Source: Clavibacter zhangzhiyongii (GTDB taxonomy: Bacteria > Actinomycetota > Actinomycetes > Actinomycetales > Microbacteriaceae). Taken from it: DNA of 64,000 nucleotides. Location of the stretch: assembly GCF_014775655.1 (NCBI RefSeq), contig NZ_CP061274.1, positions 434,001-498,000 of the forward strand. Reading direction: 5' to 3'. The translations under genes and the position numbers were made by a program. Within the stretch, counting starts at the first letter, position 1. Each line of letters opens with the position of its first letter. The notes under the pieces are model-generated. The model ran no database searches, had not been told where the DNA came from, and worked only from the letters and a program-made list of their open reading frames with translations. Below are positions 43,061 through 50,655 of this stretch, in pieces.

Positions 43061-43978
43061 TCAGCGCGTGGCGACCCGCACGTCGGGCTCGAGGTAGATG
43101 ACGCGGGCGACCGGCACGGCCTCGCGCACGCGGCGCTCGATCGCGTCGATGCCGGCGGCCACGTCGCCGAGCGAGCTGGTCGCGGGCATAGCGATCTTCG
43201 CGGCGACGAGCAGCTCGTCGGGGCCGAGGTAGAGCGTCTTCATGTGGATGATCGACTCCGCCTCGTCGCCGGCGGTGATGGCGGCGCGGATCGCGGCGAC
43301 GTCGGGCTTCGACGCGCCCTCGCCGACGAGCAGGCTGCTCATCTCGATGCCGAGGACCACGGCGACGAGGACCAGCAGGACGCCGATGAGCAGGGTGCCG
43401 ATGCCGTCGTAGATGCCGTCGCCGGTCACGATGGACGCGACGACGCCGAGCAGCGCGAGGACCAGGCCTGACAGGGCCGCCGTGTCCTCGAGCAGGAGGA
43501 CGGGCAGCTCGGGGCTCTTCGCCCGTCGCACGAACTGCACCCAGCTCTGCTTCCCGCGCAGCGGGTTCGACTCCTTGATCGCGGTGCGCAGCGAGTAGGA
43601 CTCCAGGGCGATCGCGATGAGGAGCACGACGACCGGGAGCCACGGCACGTCGAGCGGCTCCGGGTGCTCGATCTTGTGGATGCCCTCGTACAGCGAGTAC
43701 ACGCCGCCGACCGAGAACAGGATGATCGAGACGATGAACGCGTAGACGTAGCGGACCCGGCCGTAGCCGAACGGGTGCTCCTCGTCCGCGACGCGCTTGG
43801 CGCGCTTGCCGCCGATGAGCAGCAGCACCTGGTTGCCGGAGTCGGCGAGCGAGTGCACGCCCTCCGCGAGCATCGAGGAGGATCCGGAGAAGAACGCCGC
43901 GACGAACTTCGTGATCGCGATGCCGACGTTGGCGATGAGCGCGGCGAAGATCGCCTTGCTGCCGTGGGATGCGCTCAA
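43061..43978 (-). CDS. cation diffusion facilitator (CDF) transporter
   Basis: A 305-residue metal/proton antiporter with five or six helices. The metal-site residues are seen in SSSMLAEGVHSLADSGNQ (helix 2, His and Asp) and LLLEDTAALSGLVLALLG (Glu/Asp). The C-terminal cytoplasmic domain is about residues 215-305. It exports divalent metals such as Zn, Mn or Fe. The start is TTG at 43978 with GAGGAGG seven bases upstream; the longer frame has no signal. Confidence 0.9.
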   Translation of the reverse strand: MSASHGSKAIFAALIANVGIAITKFVAAFFSGSSSMLAEGVHSLADSGNQVLLLIGGKRAKRVADEEHPFGYGRVRYVYAFIVSIILFSVGGVYSLYEGIHKIEHPEPLDVPWLPVVVLLIAIALESYSLRTAIKESNPLRGKQSWVQFVRRAKSPELPVLLLEDTAALSGLVLALLGVVASIVTGDGIYDGIGTLLIGVLLVLVAVVLGIEMSSLLVGEGASKPDVAAIRAAITAGDEAESIIHMKTLYLGPDELLVAAKIAMPATSSLGDVAAGIDAIERRVREAVPVARVIYLEPDVRVATR

Positions 43979-44097
43979 GGCGGGACCTCCTCGACCGGCG
44001 AGACGGCTCGGGCCGTCCGGGCGCGGATGCCCCGGTCGATTCAGCCTAGCCACGCGGGCGCCCCGGCTGACGCCCGGGCGATCCCTAGGATCGGGGC

Positions 44098-44991
44098 ATG
44101 CCAGACACCGCCGCCCGCCCCGCCGCTCCCGCCACCGACGCCGCCCGGGGGACCGGACCCGTGCGCCTCCCGTCGCTCGCGATGCTCGGTACCGGATCCA
44201 TGAACGGCGCCATCCTCGGCGGCCTGCTCCAGCCGGGCGTCGAGGTCGACGGCGACGTGCGGGTCACCACGCGCTCCGCCGCCAGCGCCGCCGCGCTCGC
44301 CGAGCGGGACGGCGTCGCCGCGTCGAGCGTCGAGGAGGACCCCGACGCGAACCGCCGGGCGGTCCGCGGTGCGCGCGTCGTCGTCGTGGGCGTGAAGCCG
44401 CACATGGTGCCGGACCTCCTGCGCGAGATCGCGGACGACCTGGAGCCCGGTGCCCTCGTGGTCAGCGTGGCGGCGGGCGTGACCATCGCGACCTTCGAGT
44501 CGCTGCTGCCCGAGCACGTGGCCGTGCTCCGCTCGATGCCGAACACGCCGTCGCTCGTCGGCCGCGGCGTCACGGGGCTGGCCGCCGGCACCCGCTCGAC
44601 GCCGGAGGACCTCGCGCTCGCCCGCGCGGTGTTCGCGACGGTCGGCGACGTGGTGGAGGTGCCCGAGGACCGCATCGACGCGCTCAGCACGATCTCCGGA
44701 TCCGGCCCCGCCTACGTCTTCCTGCTCATCGAGGAGCTGACGCGCACGGCCGAGGCGAAGGGCTTCAGCCCGGACGAGGCGCGCGTCCTCGTGCAGGGCA
44801 CCTTCCGCGGCGCCGTGGAGCTGCTCGCCGCGTCGGACGACGAGCCCGCCGAGCTCCGCCGCCGGGTCACGAGCCCCAAGGGGACGACCGAGCGGGCCGT
44901 CGAGGTGCTGCAGGCGGCGGACCTGTCGGGCCTGTTCGACCGCGCCACCGACGCCGCGCTCGCCCGCGCCCGGGAGCTCGCGGCCGGCTGA
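44098..44991 (+). CDS. proC: pyrroline-5-carboxylate reductase
   Basis: A 297-residue enzyme for the last step of proline synthesis. The NADP-binding motif is MLGTGSMNGAILGG after a 24-residue N-terminal extension. The signature SGSGPAYVFLLIEEL and the substrate region RRRVTSPKGTTERAVEVL follow, in part quoted. The start is ATG at 44098, exactly seven bases after the last base of TAGGAT (44086-44091), so it is probably leaderless. It is a single gene, divergent from the CDF gene. Confidence 0.95.
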   Translation: MPDTAARPAAPATDAARGTGPVRLPSLAMLGTGSMNGAILGGLLQPGVEVDGDVRVTTRSAASAAALAERDGVAASSVEEDPDANRRAVRGARVVVVGVKPHMVPDLLREIADDLEPGALVVSVAAGVTIATFESLLPEHVAVLRSMPNTPSLVGRGVTGLAAGTRSTPEDLALARAVFATVGDVVEVPEDRIDALSTISGSGPAYVFLLIEELTRTAEAKGFSPDEARVLVQGTFRGAVELLAASDDEPAELRRRVTSPKGTTERAVEVLQAADLSGLFDRATDAALARARELAAG

Positions 44992-45016
44992 CGCGCGCCG
45001 CCGGCGGGCCCGCGGA

Positions 45017-45685
45017 TCAGGACAGCGAGGCGAACCGCTCGATGTCGGCCGACGTGCCCGACACGATGATGAGGTCGTGGTTCGAGACCACCGTCTCGGC
45101 GGTCGCGTAGGTGAACGGCTTGCCGGGCGTCTTCACGCCGACCACCGTGATCCGGTAGCGGCGGCGCACCGACGACTCCGCCAGCGCCATGCCGCGGATG
45201 GGCTTCGGCGGGTACATCTTCGCGAGCACGAAGTCGTCGTCGAACTCGATGAAGTCGAGCATCCGGCCGGAGACCAGGTGCGCCACGCGCTCGCCCGCCT
45301 CGGCCTCCGGGTAGATGACGTGGTTCGCGCCGATGCGCTCGAGGATCTTGCCGTGCGACTGGCTGATGGCCTTGGCCCAGATCTGCGGGATCTTGAGGTC
45401 GACCAGGTTCGCCGTGATGAGCACGCTCGCCTCGATCGACGAGCCCACGGCCACGACCGCGATGGAGAAGTCCTTGGCGCCGAGCTGCTGCAGCGCCTCG
45501 ATGTTGCGCGCGTCGGCCTGCACCGCGTGCGTCACGCGGTCGGACCACTTCTGCACGAGGCCCTCGCTGGCGTCGATCGCGAGCACCTCGCGGTCGAGCC
45601 GCGCGAGCTGGCCGGCGGTCGCGGCGCCGAAGCGGCCGAGCCCGATCACGAGCACGGGGGCGTTGTGGGGGATGCGTTCGCCCAT
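45017..45685 (-). CDS. trkA: TrkA/KtrA-type potassium uptake regulatory subunit
   Basis: A 222-residue cytoplasmic gating protein. The RCK_N Rossmann domain has VIGLGRFGAATA (13-24) and a VQADARNIEAL nucleotide region, and an RCK_C domain fills about 140-222. It binds NAD(H) or ATP and opens the TrkH channel. It follows trkH on the same strand after 64 bp, with GAGAGG before its ATG, so the two form a K+ uptake operon. Confidence 0.92.
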   Translation of the reverse strand: MGERIPHNAPVLVIGLGRFGAATAGQLARLDREVLAIDASEGLVQKWSDRVTHAVQADARNIEALQQLGAKDFSIAVVAVGSSIEASVLITANLVDLKIPQIWAKAISQSHGKILERIGANHVIYPEAEAGERVAHLVSGRMLDFIEFDDDFVLAKMYPPKPIRGMALAESSVRRRYRITVVGVKTPGKPFTYATAETVVSNHDLIIVSGTSADIERFASLS

Positions 45686-45749
45686 GAGGGGCCTCTCTGC
45701 TGCGGTGGATGCGGTGACGGACGGGGAGGGTGCGCGGGCCGGCGGCGGC

Positions 45750-47174
45750 TCAGCCGACGATCGGCCGCTCCTCGGAGCGCTGGAACAGCTGCCGGCGGGT
45801 GCTCGCGGCGAGGGCCGCCGCGAGGGTCACGGTGCCGACGCGCCCCAGGAACATGGTGGCCGCGAGCACGTACTTCGCGGGATCCGTGGCCTCTGCCGTG
45901 AAGCCCGTGCTGAGCCCCGACGTGGCGAAGGCGCTGATGGCGTCGAAGAGCACGTAGTCGAGGCGCTCGCCGGAGATCTGCAGCAGCACGATGCTGCTGA
46001 GCGCCACCGTCGTCGCGCCCCAGAGCACGATGCTGACGGCGAGGCGGAGCACGTCGCTCGGGATCCGGCGCTCGAAGACCTCCATCGACTCGCTGCCGCG
46101 GGCCTCGGCGAAGGCGGCGAGGAACAGGATCGCGAGGGTCGTGACCTTGATGCCGCCGGCGGTGGACGCGGATCCGCCGCCGATGAACATGAGCATGTCG
46201 GTGACCAGCAGGCTCGCGTTGCCGAAGTCGCCCATGTCGAGCGTGGAGAAGCCGCCGGAGCGCGTCATCACCGACAGGAACAGGGCCTGGAAGCCGTGCT
46301 GCACGGGATCCATGAGCGCGAAGGTCTTCCTGTTGTCCCACTCGAGCACGACGTAGGCGAGCGTGCCGAGCACGATGAGGATGAGCGAGGTCCACAGCGT
46401 GAGCTTCACGTGCACGGAGAACCGCCGGGGCTTCCGCCAGCCGCGGTACACGGCGTAGATGACCGGGAAGCCGATGCTCCCGAGGAACACGCCGATCATG
46501 AGCAGGCTGAGGAACCAGTAGTCCTGGTGGTACAGCTCGAAGCCGGCCTCGCTGAAGACGAAGCCCGTGTTCGTGAACGCCATGAGCGAGTAGTAGAAGG
46601 AGTCGAGCGCGGCCTGGCCGACGGGGATGCCCTCGAGCAGGATCCGCGGGAACAGCAGCGCCGCGATGGACAGCTCGATGACGAGGGCGCTGATCGCGAC
46701 CGTGAGCAGCAGCGTGCCGATCTCGCCGAGCTTCACGGCCTGGCCCTCGGCGACGGGGCCGTGGTGGATCCGCAGCGGATTGCTGTCGCTCGCCGCCATG
46801 AGCCGGGCCTTGAGGCCGAGGCGGCGGGAGACGATGAGGCCCATGATCGACGCCAGCGTGAGGACGCCGATGCCGCCGATCTGCACGCCGAGCGCGATGA
46901 AGGCGTGACCGAGCGGGGTCCAGTACGTGGCCATGTCGACGGTCGCGAGGCCCGTGACGCAGATGGCGGAGACGGCCGTGAAGAGGGCGTCGGCGAAGGG
47001 CGCGGTGTCGCCCGAGGAGGTCATGCCCGGGAGCATGAGGATCGTGGTGAGCGTGAGGACGAGCGCCGCGAAGATGAGGATCGCGAAGCGGGCCGGCGTG
47101 GAGTGCGCGAAGTAGTCGAGGAAGTCGCGGATGCGGCCCAGCAGGGGACGGCCCTTCTCCGGCTTGACGCGCAT
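45750..47174 (-). CDS. trkH: TrkH family potassium transporter
   Basis: A membrane protein of about 474 residues with the four pore loops of the Trk/Ktr/HKT fold. The filter glycines are seen in CVTGL, TNTGF, TRSGGF and ATSGLS. The start chosen is ATG at 47174 with AGGGG at good spacing; an ATG at 47216 would add 14 residues but has no ribosome binding site. TrkH is divergent from an ArsR-type gene with a very short gap. Together with trkA it handles potassium uptake and osmotic adjustment. Confidence 0.93.
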   Translation of the reverse strand: MRVKPEKGRPLLGRIRDFLDYFAHSTPARFAILIFAALVLTLTTILMLPGMTSSGDTAPFADALFTAVSAICVTGLATVDMATYWTPLGHAFIALGVQIGGIGVLTLASIMGLIVSRRLGLKARLMAASDSNPLRIHHGPVAEGQAVKLGEIGTLLLTVAISALVIELSIAALLFPRILLEGIPVGQAALDSFYYSLMAFTNTGFVFSEAGFELYHQDYWFLSLLMIGVFLGSIGFPVIYAVYRGWRKPRRFSVHVKLTLWTSLILIVLGTLAYVVLEWDNRKTFALMDPVQHGFQALFLSVMTRSGGFSTLDMGDFGNASLLVTDMLMFIGGGSASTAGGIKVTTLAILFLAAFAEARGSESMEVFERRIPSDVLRLAVSIVLWGATTVALSSIVLLQISGERLDYVLFDAISAFATSGLSTGFTAEATDPAKYVLAATMFLGRVGTVTLAAALAASTRRQLFQRSEERPIVG

Positions 47175-47251
47175 GGTCCCCTGTCCGCTCCGGGCCCGTG
47201 TGGCCCGGATCGTCATGGTACTGCGAGTGCGCGACGGAATAGCCTTCGGGG

Positions 47252-47800
47252 ATGGCTGACATCTTCGACGTCGTGTCGGATCCCACCCGACGCGACCTCC
47301 TCCGCGTGCTGCTCGACCGACGCGCGGTGCGCGAGGCCCCGACGGGGGAGATCAGCGTCTCCGAGCTCGTGCAGACCCTCGGGATCAGCCAGCCCACCGT
47401 GTCGAAGCACCTGCGGGTGCTGCGCGACATCGGCCTCGTCTCCGTGCGCGAGGAGGGGCAGCACCGCTACTACCGGCTCGAGGCCGCGCCGCTCCAGGCG
47501 CTCGACGCGTGGGTCGCGCCGTTCGTCGACGCCGACCGCGAGGACGCGGCGCGGGACGACGCGAACGCGGATCCGGACACCGGCCTCCTCGGCGGCGGGC
47601 TCTCGACGGATCCCGACGGCGACGACGAGCACGACCCGGCGGGCTACCCGTTCGCCGCGTCCCTCGGCCGGATCTGGGCGGACACCCGCTACCAGGCGGC
47701 CGCCGCCGTGCACGACGCGACGCGCGTCGCGGGGACGGCGGGCCAGGCGTCGCTCGGTCGCCTGCGCGCGCGGAAGCAGGGGAACACGCGGGACGCGTGA
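47252..47800 (+). CDS. ArsR family winged-helix regulator
   Basis: A 182-residue regulator. The HTH is in the first 85 residues (DPTRRDLLRVLLDRR, ISQPTVSKHLRVLRDIGLVSVREEGQHRYYRL in part). There are no metal-binding cysteines in the usual positions, so it is probably not a metal sensor. An acidic linker and a basic C-terminus extend it beyond the usual ArsR length. The ATG at 47252 is exactly seven bases after the last base of TAGCCT (47240-47245), so it is leaderless. Its promoter faces that of trkH. Confidence 0.9.
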   Translation: MADIFDVVSDPTRRDLLRVLLDRRAVREAPTGEISVSELVQTLGISQPTVSKHLRVLRDIGLVSVREEGQHRYYRLEAAPLQALDAWVAPFVDADREDAARDDANADPDTGLLGGGLSTDPDGDDEHDPAGYPFAASLGRIWADTRYQAAAAVHDATRVAGTAGQASLGRLRARKQGNTRDA

Positions 47801-47816
47801 TGCAGGATGTGACACC

Positions 47817-47847
47817 ATGGACAGGCGTCCATCCGCACCCCTAGACT
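47817..47847 (+). promoter_or_regulatory. bldC-like promoter with inverted repeat
   Basis: TAGACT (47842-47847) is the -10 candidate for the bldC-like gene, giving a leader of about 70 nt. ATGGAC-AGGC-GTCCAT (47817-47832), a perfect 6-4-6 inverted repeat, covers the -35 position and may be an operator. Confidence 0.45.
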
Positions 47848-47922
47848 CGCGCACCAGCGCCCGCATCGCGGGGGCTACGAGGTCCGTGAGCCGGTCACGC
47901 AGAACGAGGAGTCGATCCGCCC

Positions 47923-48162
47923 ATGTCGCGTGACCTGTCCGACGTCCGATTCCTCACGGTGGCCGAGGTCGCCGAGATGATGCGCGTCTCCAAGATGACC
48001 GTCTACCGGCTCGTCCACTCGGGCGACCTGCCCGCCATCCGCTTCGGCCGCTCGTTCCGCGTGCCCGAGTCCGCCGTGCTCGCGGCGATCGACCCGCAGA
48101 ACGCGCTCCCCGGCCAGCCCGGCGACCGGTCGCGTCACTCCGGCATGTCGGATGTCGGCTAG
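47923..48162 (+). CDS. BldC-like MerR-type small DNA-binding protein
   Basis: A 79-residue excisionase-like/BldC protein. The winged-helix core FLTVAEVAEMMRVSKMTVYRLVHSGDLPAIRFGRSFRVPESAV is nearly identical to Streptomyces BldC (parts: AEVAEMMRVSKMTVYRLVH, GRSFRVPE). BldC binds cooperatively to direct repeats and controls development there; in a non-sporulating Microbacteriaceae its role is open. The start is ATG at 47923 with GAGGAG about ten bases upstream. A -10 TAGACT at its end (48160-48165) probably serves the next gene. Confidence 0.92.
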   Translation: MSRDLSDVRFLTVAEVAEMMRVSKMTVYRLVHSGDLPAIRFGRSFRVPESAVLAAIDPQNALPGQPGDRSRHSGMSDVG

Positions 48163-48234
48163 ACTCCTCTGAGGCTATTTTCCGCGGGTCACCAGAGTCC
48201 GCGTGTTCCGTCCGGCAACAGATGAGGTGCCCCT

Positions 48235-48333
48235 ATGGGTTCAGTGATCAAGAAGCGTCGCAAGCGCATGGCGAAGAAGAAGCACCGCAAGCTGCTTCGC
48301 AAGACGCGCCACCAGCGTCGCAACAAGAAGTAG
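48235..48333 (+). CDS. small ribosomal protein bS22 (AURKAIP1/COX24 domain)
   Basis: A 32-residue, extremely basic protein (MGSVIKKRRKRM..., ending in RRNKK) that matches bS22, first seen bound in the small subunit of Mycobacterium smegmatis ribosomes. The AURKAIP1/COX24 core is the run of KKKHRKLLRKTR. The start is ATG at 48235 with GAGG upstream and a promoter -10 TAGACT at 48160-48165. It has its own terminator 35 bp downstream, so it is transcribed alone or with bldC. It is easily missed because of its length. Confidence 0.93.
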   Translation: MGSVIKKRRKRMAKKKHRKLLRKTRHQRRNKK

Positions 48334-48367
48334 AGCGCACGCGTCCACGAGGGCGCCGAACGCGAGG

Positions 48368-48403
48368 AGAGGACGCCGACCCGGCAACGGGGCGGCGTCC
48401 TCT
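48368..48403 (+). terminator. bS22 terminator
   Basis: AGAGGACGCCG (48368-48378) pairs perfectly with CGGCGTCCTCT (48393-48403), with inner CCC/GGG pairing and TTC following. Confidence 0.85.
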
Positions 48404-48489
48404 TCGTGCGTCCGGGGGCGGATGCGGTGGCCGGGGATCCACGCCGGCTCGCCCGAGCGGAACCGCTCAGCTGAGCCGAGCCGAGCCGC

Positions 48490-49242
48490 TCAGCCGCCGG
48501 TCGAGCCGCCGGCCTCCGCGGCCTCGCGCCGCACGCGGCGCCGGGCGTCGCGGATGCTCGCGCGCTGGAGCCGCATCGCGGGCCAGCCAGCCGCGCGCGC
48601 GTGCGCCGCGAGACCCTGGTCCGGGTTCACGACCACGGGGTGCCCGACGAGCGTGAGCAGCGGGATGTCGTGCCGGGAGTCGGAGTAGGCCCAGCACTCG
48701 GCGGCGTCCGCGCCCGTCCGCGCGAGGAGGCCCCGGGCGGCAGCGGCCTTGTGCGCGCCGTGCAGGAACTCGCCGAGGAGCCGCCCCGTGTAGGCGCCGT
48801 CGCGCACCTCGAGCGTGCTGCCGAGGGCGCCCGTGAGACCGAGGCGGCGGGCGATCACGTCGGCGAGGAACGAGGGCGACGCCGTCACGAGCCAGACCTG
48901 GTGCCCCTTGGCGAGGTGCTCCTGCGCGAGACCGAGTGTCTCCGGCCAGACCGTCGGCGCGGTGTGCCGCTCGTAGATCTCGTCCGCGAGGCGCGCCATG
49001 TCGGCGACCCGGACGCCCGTGACGACCTCCAGGCCGCGGGCGCGGGCGGAGGCGAGGTGCCGGTCGTTCTCGCCGCGGGCCTTGAAGCGCGCGTGCTTCC
49101 AGCCGGCGCCGACGATGTCGCGCACCGTGAGGAGGCCGGCCGCGCGGAGCCCGCGCACGAGGTGGAAGACGCTGGCGCCGTGGATGAGGGTGTTGTCGAC
49201 GTCGAAGAACGCGAGGACCGGGGTGCCCGCCTGCTCGACCAT
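48490..49242 (-). CDS. HAD-IB family phosphatase (SerB-like)
   Basis: A 250-residue HAD hydrolase of subfamily IB. Motif I is FFDVDNTLIHG (about residues 12-22), motif II lies in WLVTASPSF, and motif III/IV in AYSDSRHDIPLL. Proteins of this group include phosphoserine phosphatase relatives and lipid-phosphate phosphatases; the substrate is not evident. A minus-strand -10 TACGCT (49258-49253) predicts a leader of only about three bases. It is divergent from the glutaredoxin gene, whose promoter lies within 70 bp. Confidence 0.88.
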   Translation of the reverse strand: MVEQAGTPVLAFFDVDNTLIHGASVFHLVRGLRAAGLLTVRDIVGAGWKHARFKARGENDRHLASARARGLEVVTGVRVADMARLADEIYERHTAPTVWPETLGLAQEHLAKGHQVWLVTASPSFLADVIARRLGLTGALGSTLEVRDGAYTGRLLGEFLHGAHKAAAARGLLARTGADAAECWAYSDSRHDIPLLTLVGHPVVVNPDQGLAAHARAAGWPAMRLQRASIRDARRRVRREAAEAGGSTGG

Positions 49243-49318
49243 GATCGGCTCAGCGTAGGCGACGCTCCTGGGGCGTCGCGCGGGCGGGACACCGGGGGCG
49301 CTCGCCTACGCTGGGCGG

Positions 49319-49582
49319 ATGAGCGCAACCGTCCTCACCCTCGTCGGCAAGCCCGGCTGCCACCTCTGCGACGACGCCCGGCAGGTCGTGACGGAGGTGC
49401 TCGGGGGCCTCGGCGCGGATCGCGCCGCGGAGGTCACGCTGGAGGAGCGGAGCATCCTCGACGACCGGGCGCTCGCGGACCGGTACGCGGAGGAGATCCC
49501 CGTCCTCCTCATCGACGGGCGGGTCCACAACTACTGGCGCATCGACGCCGACCGGCTGCGCGCGGCGCTCGACGCGCGCTGA
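49319..49582 (+). CDS. glutaredoxin-like protein
   Basis: An 87-residue thioredoxin-fold protein with redox motif CHLC (residues 14-17) and the cis-proline in EEIPVLLIDG. It belongs to the short DUF836/glutaredoxin group of actinobacteria and may reduce disulfides or serve with mycothiol. The start is ATG at 49319, exactly seven bases after the last base of TACGCT (49307-49312). Confidence 0.88.
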   Translation: MSATVLTLVGKPGCHLCDDARQVVTEVLGGLGADRAAEVTLEERSILDDRALADRYAEEIPVLLIDGRVHNYWRIDADRLRAALDAR

Positions 49583-49640
49583 CCCGACCGGCGGCGGCCC
49601 GGGCGCCGACAGCGACGCCGGCCGCGGATAGGGTCGTCGC

Positions 49641-49943
49641 ATGACCCTGCGCCACGTCGTCTCCTGGAAGCTCGCCGACCGCGATCCCGCCGCCCTCGAC
49701 CGGGACGCCGCCCGCGTCCGGGAGGCGCTCGAGACGCTGCCCGGCCTCGTTCCCGGCATCCGCTCGTTCCAGGTGGGGCGCGACGTCGTCGGATCCGCCC
49801 GCAGCCACGACCTCGTGCTCATCGCCGACTTCGACGACCGCGCCGGCCTCGAGGCCTACGACGTGCACCCCGAGCACCAGCGCGTGGCCGCGTTCGTGCG
49901 GAGCCTCGTGGGATCCGCGGCGTCCGTCGACTTCGAGGTCTGA
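49641..49943 (+). CDS. Dabb (stress-responsive A/B barrel) domain protein
   Basis: A 100-residue dimeric alpha/beta-barrel protein. The pattern TLRHVVSWKL at the N-terminus, SHDLVLIADFDDRAGLEAYDVHPEHQ in the middle (quoted in part) and VDFEV at the end is typical of the family. The role is unknown. The ATG at 49641 follows the last base of TAGGGT (49629-49634) by exactly seven bases, so it is probably leaderless. Confidence 0.9.
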   Translation: MTLRHVVSWKLADRDPAALDRDAARVREALETLPGLVPGIRSFQVGRDVVGSARSHDLVLIADFDDRAGLEAYDVHPEHQRVAAFVRSLVGSAASVDFEV

Positions 49944-50013
49944 GCCGCCGCCGGGCGTCCCCGGCGCCGCCGATCCCCGAGCGCCGTCCTCACCCGTGCG
50001 GGAGGATGGCCCG

Positions 50014-50655
50014 ATGGGGGATGCGGTAGAGGTCGAGCGGGTGTCGGTGGTCGTCGACGGGATCCCGCTGCTGCGGCCGACCGACCTGACCGCCGCCGCG
50101 GGCGACGCGGTCGCGGTGACCGGCCCGAACGGCGCCGGGAAGACGACCCTGCTGCGCGTGCTCGCCGGGCTCAGCCGGCCGAGCGCCGGATCCGCCCGCG
50201 TGCAGGGGCGGCCCGTGGACGAGCGCGACCGGGCCTTCCGCCGGGCGGTCTCCGGATCGATCGGCCACCCGCCCACCGCGCGCGACCTGACGCTGGCCGA
50301 GCACCTCGCCGTCATCGCCGCGTCCTGGGGCCTCGACGCGGAGGCGGCCCGCGGGCGCGCGGCGGAGCACCTCGAGCGCTGGCGGCTCGCGCCCCTGGCG
50401 CGGCGGTTCCCGCACGAGCTCTCCTCCGGGCAGTCGCAGCTCGCGGCGCTCGCCATGGCCACCGTCCGGCCCCACGACGTGCTCCTCCTCGACGAGCCCG
50501 AGCAGCGGCTCGATCCCGACCGGCTGCAGCTCGTGATCGGGATCCTCCGCGAGGAGCTCGACGACGGCCGCACGATCGTGCTCGCGACGCACAGCCCGGT
50601 GCTCCGCGACGCGGTCGCGCACCGGTCGGTCGCGCTCGTCGGCGACGCGGCGTGA
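50014..50655 (+). CDS. ABC transporter ATP-binding protein
   Basis: A 213-residue ATPase subunit. Walker A is GPNGAGKTT (about residues 37-45), the signature motif reads LSSGQSQ, Walker B is VLLLDEPEQ, and the switch histidine is in LATHSP. The size and fold fit exporters with a single large permease. The start is ATG at 50014 with GGAGG; a GTG 18 bases upstream is possible. The stop overlaps the GTG of the permease gene (GTGA). The substrate is unknown. Confidence 0.9.
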   Translation: MGDAVEVERVSVVVDGIPLLRPTDLTAAAGDAVAVTGPNGAGKTTLLRVLAGLSRPSAGSARVQGRPVDERDRAFRRAVSGSIGHPPTARDLTLAEHLAVIAASWGLDAEAARGRAAEHLERWRLAPLARRFPHELSSGQSQLAALAMATVRPHDVLLLDEPEQRLDPDRLQLVIGILREELDDGRTIVLATHSPVLRDAVAHRSVALVGDAA

